A stretch of DNA of 64,000 nucleotides from assembly GCA_027306505.1 (NCBI GenBank), contig DAHUZP010000026.1, positions 165,103-229,102 on the forward strand. Reading direction: 5' to 3'. Below are positions 58,298 through 64,000 of the stretch, piece after piece. Position numbers and translations under genes: made by a program. The first letter of the stretch is position 1. The number at the start of each line of letters is the position of its first letter. The notes beneath the pieces were generated by a model. The model had not been told where the DNA came from. It made no database searches and saw nothing but the letters and a program-made list of their open reading frames with translations. The DNA is from Thermoplasmata archaeon (GTDB lineage Archaea; Thermoplasmatota; Thermoplasmata; Lutacidiplasmatales; UBA184).

Positions 58298-59110
58298 TCA
58301 GGGGGAAAGGAAGCTCGAGAGCTCCCGAAGCACGAGGTCGGGGGCGCTGTCCAAGGCGAGGTGCCTCTGGCCCGGCAGGCTCGAGACCACTCGGGAAGGG
58401 AGCACGCTCGCCAGGCGAGCGACCGCCTTCCGCGCCCGGTCGGGGCTGAGGCTGCCCTCCAGGAGGAGCGTGGGGACCGCCAGGCCGCGGTAGTTCTCCT
58501 CGTCGAAGCGGTACTCCTCCCAGGCCCGGAGCTCCCGGGGGATCGTGCGGGCCGCCCCGAGCCTCCCTCGCCACCAGGTCTGGGTCTTCTGCTCCTCGAG
58601 CTCCGCCCCGTTCAGTCCCAGGACCTCGGTGAGGTAGAGGCTCACGACGCGATCGCGCGCTCCCACGCCAAGGAAGCTCTGCATCCGTTCGAGCACGACC
58701 GCCGGGGTCCTCGAAGGGCCCGCGTCCACCGGCAGGGGCGGCTCGTAGAGGACCATCCGGCGGACACAGCCTGCGGCGACCCTGCGCACGCCCCCCAGGA
58801 CGCAGATCGCTCCCCAGCCGAGCCCCATCACATCGAGCGGGTTCGGCAGGTGGGTCATGACCTCGGAGAGGTCCTCGAACTCCCGCTGGGCGGCGTAGGA
58901 GGGACCGTCGGTGCTTCCGCCCCGCCCTCTCCGGTCCAGCGCGTACAGGGTGTGGGAGGAGGTCAGGGCAGGGTAGAGCCCCTTCCACCGGGTCCGGTCC
59001 TCCCCGGTATCGTGGACCAAGAGGAGCGGCGGTCCGGTCCCCGCTTGCTCCATCGAGAGAGTCGTTCCGTCGTCCGAGGGCACCTGGACCGTCTGCACAT
59101 CGACGGCCAT
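58298..59110 (-). CDS. alpha/beta-hydrolase-fold protein without catalytic serine
   Basis: 270 residues. PLLLVHDTGEDRTRW, YALDRRGRGGS, the elbow MGLGWGAI (95-102) and a late GQRHLALDSAPD (His) give the fold order of the family. In the elbow GxSxG is replaced by GLGWG (Gly98), HG of the oxyanion strand is HD, and the usual acid position reads LEGSLSP. All three catalytic features are thus changed, so the protein is probably not a classical hydrolase. It shares the serine-to-glycine change with the unrelated-position gene at 14993. Confidence 0.75.
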   Translation of the reverse strand: MAVDVQTVQVPSDDGTTLSMEQAGTGPPLLLVHDTGEDRTRWKGLYPALTSSHTLYALDRRGRGGSTDGPSYAAQREFEDLSEVMTHLPNPLDVMGLGWGAICVLGGVRRVAAGCVRRMVLYEPPLPVDAGPSRTPAVVLERMQSFLGVGARDRVVSLYLTEVLGLNGAELEEQKTQTWWRGRLGAARTIPRELRAWEEYRFDEENYRGLAVPTLLLEGSLSPDRARKAVARLASVLPSRVVSSLPGQRHLALDSAPDLVLRELSSFLSP

Positions 59111-59222
59111 CTTTCCTCATCCTCGGGGTCGAAGGCGTTCCGCGCCCAATGGCTCCGCTCAGGGCAGGCAGGTGAGGGGCATGAAGGGAACGCCCCAGCC
59201 CTCTCCACGGCCCGGGCGGCCC

Positions 59223-60494
59223 CTAAGGGCGCCCCGCTGCGCTCTCCTCAGGGGCTGGGCGGTGACGGAAGCGCTGGTAGAGCGCGAGGTCGTAGGCGAT
59301 CTTGACCGAGCCCGCGAGCGCGAAGGGTCCGGCGAGCCAGACGTTCCCCAGCCCGAGGAGCCCACCGGAGACCGGGCCCCCGAAGGCTTGCGCGCTCCGG
59401 GCCGCCGTGGTGTAGCCGGCGGCCGCCTCGCCCTCCTCGCGCGGGACGATGGACTGGGTGTAGGACTGTCGGGTCGGGACGTCCATCTGGGAGAGCGTCG
59501 CCCGGCCGACCCAGAGGACCCCCGCGAGCGCGAGCGTGGGCGAGAAGGGGAAGAGGATCAGCAGCACGCTCGAAGGGATGTGGGTGAAGACCATCGTCCG
59601 GATGAGCCCGATCCTGCGAGCGAGCGGGACCGCGAGGAGGAGCGAGACGGCGGCGGCCACGCTCGCGAGGGCGAGGATCCAGCCGATGGAGGATTCCGAA
59701 GCGTCGAAGTCCAATCGGAGGAAGTACGCGACGAGGGTGTTCGCGATGAGCCCTCCCCCGAAGGCGTCCACGGTGAAGAGCGCGGAGAGCTCGAGGAGGG
59801 GCCGGCGGTGCTGAGGGGAGAGCGGGCGCACCGAAGGGGGAGCCCCCCCGCGGGGGCGGTCCGAGGCGAGCTCCAGGTAGAGCGGCAGAAGAGGGAGCCC
59901 CACCAGGGCGTAGAGGAGGAGCGCAGGGCCCCCCATCAGGGGCGGGAGGCCCGGGAGCGAGAGGGCCCAGCGGGTCACGGGAGCGGCCGCGAGCGCGCCG
60001 GCCGCCGTCCCGAGGTAGCCCGCGAGGTTGTAGGCGGCGAAGCCTGAGGTCCTCCGCTCCGCGCGGACGACGCGTGAGAGCGTCCCCTGCTCGAGGGCGC
60101 CCAGGGGGCTCACGTCACTTCCCCCGGCGACGACGCCCCCCAAGAGGAGCGCGACGACCACGAGGACGGGGTCCGCGAGCCCGTAGGCGAGGCCGAGCCC
60201 GCCCACCACGACCCCGAGCGCGCCCAGGACGAAGAGAAGAGAGCGAGGGAGACTCCTCCCCGCCCGCGGCGCGAGCACGGCCCAGAGGGCCCCCCCGCCC
60301 ATCGCGAGGCCCAGGAACGTCCCGATCTCGAGCCCGGAGTACCCGACGTTCGAGAGCTCGATCGCGAGGACCACCGAGAGGAGCCCCGCTCCGAACCCTC
60401 GGAGGGCCCGGGTGGTGGTCAGCAGAGCCAGGTCACGGTTGAGCGCGGCGGGCCCCCCCCGCTCCAGCGTGACCGGGTCCGAACGCCGCTCCAC
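59223..60494 (-). CDS. MFS transporter
   Basis: 423 residues, about twelve transmembrane helices. Features: ALRGFGAGLLSVVLAIELSN in helix 1, the loop APRAGRSLPRS after helix 2, and QSYTQSIVPREEGEAAAGYT between helices 10 and 11, a pattern shared with MFS_3-type exporters and similar to that of the fragment at the window's left edge. Substrate unknown. Confidence 0.82.
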   Translation of the reverse strand: MERRSDPVTLERGGPAALNRDLALLTTTRALRGFGAGLLSVVLAIELSNVGYSGLEIGTFLGLAMGGGALWAVLAPRAGRSLPRSLLFVLGALGVVVGGLGLAYGLADPVLVVVALLLGGVVAGGSDVSPLGALEQGTLSRVVRAERRTSGFAAYNLAGYLGTAAGALAAAPVTRWALSLPGLPPLMGGPALLLYALVGLPLLPLYLELASDRPRGGAPPSVRPLSPQHRRPLLELSALFTVDAFGGGLIANTLVAYFLRLDFDASESSIGWILALASVAAAVSLLLAVPLARRIGLIRTMVFTHIPSSVLLILFPFSPTLALAGVLWVGRATLSQMDVPTRQSYTQSIVPREEGEAAAGYTTAARSAQAFGGPVSGGLLGLGNVWLAGPFALAGSVKIAYDLALYQRFRHRPAPEESAAGRP

Positions 60495-60542
60495 TGACCC
60501 TGACGTGGCCCGGGACCCCCTCGAGGGGGAGGTCCTCCACCC

Positions 60543-61163
60543 TCACATCTTCTTTTCGAAGTCCAGGATGGTCGCGAAGATCGCGGAGTAGAGGTGGTTC
60601 GCCCCCTGCTCGAACTCCAGCTGCCAGACGTCCCGGATGGCGAGGATCTTGTGGCGCACCCGGCCCACCTCGCGGCCACTGCCGTCGATGATCGAGTACT
60701 TGCGCCGGATGATGTTGCCTTTGGTCCGCATCATCGCCTGCCCGTTCGGCAGGACCCACTCCGCCTTGAGGCCCCCGAAGATGCTCCGCTTGAGGTCGAT
60801 CATGCCGAAGCCTCCCTGGGTCGCCGCGTCCACGACCGCGAACTGAGCGCGGTTCCCCCCGGAGCCCTTGCGGATCTCCATCGCGACGTTCCCGCGGGGG
60901 TCCTTCACGGTGTAGGTGTAATGCAGGCTCCTCTGGGCGTATCGGCCGATGTAGCCCCCGGCGATGGCTCCCACCGCCGCTCCGAGCAGCTGCCCCTTGA
61001 CGTTCTGCCCCGCGTCGAGCCCGACCGTGCAGATCACGTTCTGCTGCTCGTCCATGATGTCGTAGTTCTTACCGAACGATAGGATCCTCATCTTCATCAG
61101 AAGCTTCGGGTGGTTCGCGAGGGCGCCGATGATCCACTGGGCGGAGGCGTTCGGTGCGGCCAT
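60543..61163 (-). CDS. LURP1/Tubby-C-like (scramblase-related) domain protein
   Basis: 206 residues starting at the ATG at 61163; a TATA-like CATATAG lies 25-30 nt upstream, so the earlier ATG at 61178 would fall before the transcript. MKMRILSFGKNYDIMDEQQN, a Gly-rich helix (LLGAAVGAIAGGYIGRYA) inserted in the barrel, YTVKDPRGNVAMEIRKG and YSIIDGSGREVGRVRHKIL give the beta-barrel repeats of LURP-one-related and phospholipid-scramblase-like proteins. Role in archaea unknown. Confidence 0.75.
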   Translation of the reverse strand: MAAPNASAQWIIGALANHPKLLMKMRILSFGKNYDIMDEQQNVICTVGLDAGQNVKGQLLGAAVGAIAGGYIGRYAQRSLHYTYTVKDPRGNVAMEIRKGSGGNRAQFAVVDAATQGGFGMIDLKRSIFGGLKAEWVLPNGQAMMRTKGNIIRRKYSIIDGSGREVGRVRHKILAIRDVWQLEFEQGANHLYSAIFATILDFEKKM

Positions 61164-61190
61164 ACGGTAGGGTAGCACTGTCCAGCCATC

Positions 61191-61196
61191 TATATG
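61191..61196 (-). promoter_or_regulatory. TATA box of the LURP-like gene (leaderless)
   Basis: Minus strand TATATA within CAACATATAGATGG, centred about 30 nt before the ATG at 61163. It fixes the downstream ATG as the start. Confidence 0.5.
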
Positions 61197-61247
61197 TTGG
61201 GGTCGCCCGGAACCGTGCGCCCGAGGGCGGAGGGGCCCCGATGGCGC

Positions 61248-62567
61248 TCAACCGTCGGAAGAGGGCGGGGCCTCTCCCGGGGTCGGAGCGGGCTCCGGGG
61301 CGGGCTCGGGCGTTTCGACCGCCGCAGGGGGGAGAGGCTCGGAGGGGCGCGGCTCCGCCTCGGGAACCGAAGGGGCGTTCTCGGATGGAGCGGCCTCAGG
61401 CGCAGGGGCCCCGGCGGCGGGAGCTTCGGGGGTGAGCTCGGTACCGCGCTCTGCGAGCTCCCGTTCCAAGGCCTGGATGCGCTCCGCCTGCACCTCCATC
61501 TGGTGCATGAGCTCCTCCACGGTCTCGCGGTCGGCCTTCCCCCTCTCCTCGGTCTCGCTCAGCGTCCGGCGGAGGGTCTCGACCTGGTGTCGGAGCTCCG
61601 CGTTCTCGGCCTCCGCGGCCGACCAGCGGTCCTGGAGGTCCTCTTCCTCGCCCGAGGGAGCATCCCCCACGCCCTCGGCAGCGCCACCATCGGGGGCGGG
61701 GACCGGTGCGGCCATCTCAGCCTCCATGGATGGCTCCGACGCGACGGCCTCGGAGAGGGACCCCGCTCCCACGGTCTGGGCAGGGACCACCCGTCGCTCA
61801 CTTCGGCGAGTCGCCACGTGGCCGGAGAGGAGGCCCTCAGCGAGGTGGTGCCCCCGGGAGCTGAGCCGAAGGTCGTAGCCCCCCGTGGGTCGGGGGCGGT
61901 AGACCAGCAGCCCGCGCCGCTGCAGCCCCTCGAAGAGCCGGGTGAGGTAGTCGTCGGAGAGGAGGAAGCCCTGGCTCATGAGATAGCGCGTGAGGTCCTC
62001 TCCCGGGACCACGCCATCCCCCTCGCCCTTCCCCGCATGGTACAGCATGCAGTAGAGCAGGATCCGAACGGGGAGGTTCGCCGAGGCGGGAGTCCCGGAG
62101 GAGGGGATCGGTCCGGGGGCCCTCCCTTGGACCGTCGGCTCCGGCATGGGTGAGGCGGCCGTGGGTGCCGCAGGGGACGGGCTCGGAGGGGCGTTGAAGG
62201 CGCCGGCAACGGGAGTCGCCTTCGGCACCGCACCGGAGGGGGCGGGGGCGATGGCAGGAGCCGCAGGCTCGGTGGGAACTGGGGGACGTGTCGCCCGTCC
62301 CTCGAGCCGGGTCGCCCGCTGGGAACCGGCGGGGGTGAGGAAGACCCGGTACTCGCCCGGGGTGTCCCACTCCCTGCGGACCGCCCCCTGTCCTTCGAGG
62401 GTCCTCAAGGAGGTGTCGAGCTGTGCGTAGGAGATCCCTGTGAGGTCGCCCTTGAGATGCCGGACGAACCGATCCGTCGGGATCCCTCGGGGGAAGCGCC
62501 CGGACCACGTGGCGATCCACCGGAGGACCCGGTCCTCTGGGGTGTAGGTCTTCGCTCGCTGCTGCAC
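61248..62567 (-). CDS. tandem winged-helix protein with coiled coil
   Basis: 439 residues from a GTG. A first winged helix (residues 10-85: VLRWIATWSGRFPRGIPTDR, ISYAQLDTSLRTLEGQGAV) and a second (about 165-245: VRILLYCMLYHAG, DDYLTRLFEGLQRRGLLVYR) are separated by a Pro/Ala linker. A coiled coil (about 320-385, HQVETLRRTLSETEERGKA) and an acidic Pro/Glu tail follow. Probably an archaeal chromatin or transcription protein; no ligand domain is seen. Confidence 0.6.
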   Translation of the reverse strand: MQQRAKTYTPEDRVLRWIATWSGRFPRGIPTDRFVRHLKGDLTGISYAQLDTSLRTLEGQGAVRREWDTPGEYRVFLTPAGSQRATRLEGRATRPPVPTEPAAPAIAPAPSGAVPKATPVAGAFNAPPSPSPAAPTAASPMPEPTVQGRAPGPIPSSGTPASANLPVRILLYCMLYHAGKGEGDGVVPGEDLTRYLMSQGFLLSDDYLTRLFEGLQRRGLLVYRPRPTGGYDLRLSSRGHHLAEGLLSGHVATRRSERRVVPAQTVGAGSLSEAVASEPSMEAEMAAPVPAPDGGAAEGVGDAPSGEEEDLQDRWSAAEAENAELRHQVETLRRTLSETEERGKADRETVEELMHQMEVQAERIQALERELAERGTELTPEAPAAGAPAPEAAPSENAPSVPEAEPRPSEPLPPAAVETPEPAPEPAPTPGEAPPSSDG

Positions 62568-62582
62568 CGCGCTACTTCCCGC

Positions 62583-62619
62583 AAAAAGTCACGAACGCAA
62601 CCCTCTTCAAGAGGTTGCG
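62583..62619 (-). terminator. hairpin with T-tract after kptA
   Basis: On the minus strand CGCAACC-TCT-TGA-AGA-G-GGTTGCG (10 pairs with one bulged base, 62619-62596) is followed by TTCGTGACTTTTT. It lies between the KptA stop (62648) and the next start (62567), and so may end the kptA transcript. Confidence 0.45.
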
Positions 62620-62647
62620 TCGGGGGGCGACCTTCGACGCGGCCCTC

Positions 62648-63421
62648 CTAGGCCTCTCCCTCAGGCCGGCGGGAGGGTGGACGGGAACGAGGCCGAGGCG
62701 AGGACCCGCCGCTGGGGCTGGGGCCGGGGGAGGATGGAGTGGTGTGGGCCGGCTCAGGCTCGGCCTCGGGGGGGGGAGCGGGGAGCTCACCCTCGAACCG
62801 GTGGAGCACCTGGGAGGGGACCTGGTCCACCAGGAAGACCGTCTTCCCGGCGCGTCGGATCACTAGGCCGTCCTCCTGGGCCCTCTTGGTGTCGACCTCG
62901 AGGATGACCGGCTCGGGGGTCCGGACCCGGCCCGCGTTGTAGGCGTCGACCGCGGTCTTGGACAGGTGGACCTTCTTGCGGTCGGTGGGGCGCAGTCCGA
63001 TCTCGAGCACCACGGCGGCCTCTTCCTGGGTCACCGGGTAGTAGAGGGTCTCGGGGATGTGGTCCGTGGGCAGGTCGAGGTCGACGTCGACCGTGTGCCC
63101 GTACGTCGCCCGGATGCGCTCCTCGCGGATCTCGTAGCGTCCCTTGGGGTCCGTCTCGGCGAGCGCGATCAGGTGGTGGGCCTTGAGCCAACCGTAGGCG
63201 CGGTGCTGCGACCGGATCGCCTGGACGAGCCGGGGGAGGGGGACCCATCCTTGCGGGTCCAGGGAGATGCCGTACCGAGGGGGGAAGTGTCGCAGGATCC
63301 CGGCGACGATCCTCGCGATGTGGTCCAGTTCCCGGTCGTCCATGAAGAACCGGGCCTCGTCACCGCAGACGGGGCAATGGGTGCCGCGGAAGTAGCCGTG
63401 CTGGACACACTCCTTGAGCAT
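62648..63421 (-). CDS. kptA: RNA 2'-phosphotransferase KptA/Tpt1
   Basis: 257 residues, AGGAGG five bases before the ATG. An N-terminal zinc site (CVQHG and CPVCG) is typical of archaeal forms. The core has ILRHFPPRYG (R44-H45), IRATYGHT (R104, H109) and DRKKVHLS (R148), which supply the Arg-His-Arg-Arg set of the family. It moves a 2'-phosphate from RNA to NAD. The usual LYHGT reads LYYPV here, an odd change in a conserved NAD-side motif. The C-terminal 45 residues are Pro/Ser-rich. Confidence 0.9.
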   Translation of the reverse strand: MLKECVQHGYFRGTHCPVCGDEARFFMDDRELDHIARIVAGILRHFPPRYGISLDPQGWVPLPRLVQAIRSQHRAYGWLKAHHLIALAETDPKGRYEIREERIRATYGHTVDVDLDLPTDHIPETLYYPVTQEEAAVVLEIGLRPTDRKKVHLSKTAVDAYNAGRVRTPEPVILEVDTKRAQEDGLVIRRAGKTVFLVDQVPSQVLHRFEGELPAPPPEAEPEPAHTTPSSPGPSPSGGSSPRPRSRPPSRRPEGEA

Positions 63422-63470
63422 GTGACCTCCTGGGGGGAACGGGGTCGGGACCGGACGATGAGGGTCCGAC

Positions 63471-63758
63471 CTATCCCTTGACCTTCTCGGCCTTCTTGTC
63501 GAACTCGGTCAGGGCATCGCCGTAGTTGTCGGCGAGGTCCTTGAGCACGCGCTTGAGGGTCGCCTGGGGCTTCTCGCCCTTCGTCTTGAGATAGAGGGTG
63601 GGGCGGTCCAGGAAGGGGTGGCCGACGTAGTATCGGGCCTCTAGGACCTTCTCCTCGGCCTGGAGCGCCTCGACGAGCGGGATGAGGATGGTCTCTTCGC
63701 CCTTGGGGAGGGCGATGCGTAGGGTGTCACGTTCGTTCTCCAAGACCTGGATCTCCAT
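63471..63758 (-). CDS. rpoL: RNA polymerase subunit L (Rpo11)
   Basis: 95 residues from the ATG at 63758. MEIQVLENERDTLRIALPKG, EETILIPLVEAL, ARYYVGHPFLDRPTLYLKTK and LKRVLKDLADNYG match the alpha-like dimerising subunit that pairs with Rpo3. A minus-strand CTTTACAATG at 63800-63791 gives a leader of about ten bases. The longer frame to 63860 overlaps the stop region of the upstream gene and lacks conserved text. The gap to kptA is 49 nt. Confidence 0.92.
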   Translation of the reverse strand: MEIQVLENERDTLRIALPKGEETILIPLVEALQAEEKVLEARYYVGHPFLDRPTLYLKTKGEKPQATLKRVLKDLADNYGDALTEFDKKAEKVKG

Positions 63759-63790
63759 GGCCGCTCCGGGAGATGGGCCGAGAAATCGGC

Positions 63791-63800
63791 CATTGTAAAG
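63791..63800 (-). promoter_or_regulatory. TATA-like element of rpoL
   Basis: Minus strand CTTTACAATG, centred about 37 nt before the ATG at 63758. Confidence 0.4.
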
Positions 63801-63860
63801 GTTTCGAGACCCTGGAGCGGGTCCCGTCGGTGGCCCGGGATTCGACCCAGGGGCTCCCAC

Positions 63861-64000
63861 CTACTCCGTGGTGCCGATGGTGGTGGGCTGGCCCATGGGT
63901 CCGCCCGAGGGGCCCTTGCGGGCGCCCTGGGCGACGTTCCGCATGGCGACCATCTTGCGCTGCTTCACCCGGGTCGCGACACCGAGCAGGGAGAAGGTCC
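63861..64000 (-). CDS. 3' end of a gene entering from the right edge
   Basis: The last 46 codons read FSLLGVATRVKQRKMVAMRN then VAQGARKGPSGGPMGQPTTI before a TAG at 63863-63861. A hydrophobic stretch followed by a basic segment suggests the end of a membrane protein, but the family cannot be told from this part. Confidence 0.4.
   Translation of the reverse strand, partial: TFSLLGVATRVKQRKMVAMRNVAQGARKGPSGGPMGQPTTIGTTE

Noticed and set aside
63829..63861. tRNA-like T-arm and acceptor (GGTGG...GGGTCGAATCCC...CCACC on the minus strand)
   Set aside because: One loop base is missing, no D-arm or anticodon arm is present and the upstream side is coding; it is more likely a hairpin at the end of the edge gene.

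Overview
This window looks like high-G+C chromosomal DNA of an archaeon. It carries TFB, RNA polymerase subunit L, KptA, a Hef-type helicase, a tricorn-interacting-factor aminopeptidase, a split MetE, and many AT-rich TATA elements about 26 nt upstream of start codons (leaderless or short-leader transcripts) beside other genes with clear Shine-Dalgarno sites. The aminopeptidase, the DUF835-type domain and the TPR/ATPase regulators suggest a euryarchaeal, possibly Thermoplasmatota-like lineage. That placement is inference; no rRNA, tRNA or CRISPR array was found to test it.

Layout. 1-12.2 kb: MFS transporters, a degenerate RadA paralogue with a structured leader, a PHP phosphoesterase, Hsp20, a GvpD/KaiC-like ATPase, small unknown proteins and malic enzyme. 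12.2-24.5 kb: an HD phosphohydrolase, an alpha/beta hydrolase lacking its serine, a methyltransferase, an M1 aminopeptidase, GNAT and Nudix enzymes, and the two-gene methionine synthase operon behind a palindrome. 24.5-29.8 kb: a three-gene minus-strand operon (kinase-like protein, coiled-coil/Gly-rich protein, exported protein with a cytoplasmic zinc ribbon), then a membrane protein and a MarR regulator with its likely operator. 29.9-34.8 kb: a large ATPase/TPR protein with a DUF835-like domain inserted inside the ATPase, convergent with a Cas4-like PD-(D/E)XK protein.

34.8-49.9 kb is a surface and secretion island: a 1574-residue repeat-rich membrane-anchored protein, TFB, a MalT-like winged-helix/ATPase/TPR regulator flanked by direct copies of TTGCGCAAAAATC, a strongly folded candidate non-coding RNA (about 44690-44911), an exported protein, and a membrane-anchored GH5 glycoside hydrolase with FN3 and three PKD domains. 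49.9-64 kb: a divergent glycerate-kinase-family protein, GNAT, Hef helicase, GT2 glycosyltransferase, aquaporin, aldehyde dehydrogenase, a second serine-less alpha/beta hydrolase, MFS, a LURP-like protein, a tandem winged-helix protein, KptA and RpoL.

Cross-cutting pattern: most convergent gene junctions (nine of thirteen) hold a perfect 6-7 bp GC hairpin with a 4-6 nt loop within a few to about 50 nt of the stop codons. This suggests a terminator or 3'-end processing signal. Best candidates for new biology are the candidate ncRNA, the DUF835-in-ATPase fusion, the kinase-like operon, the GC-hairpin 3' ends and the repeated 13-bp motif.
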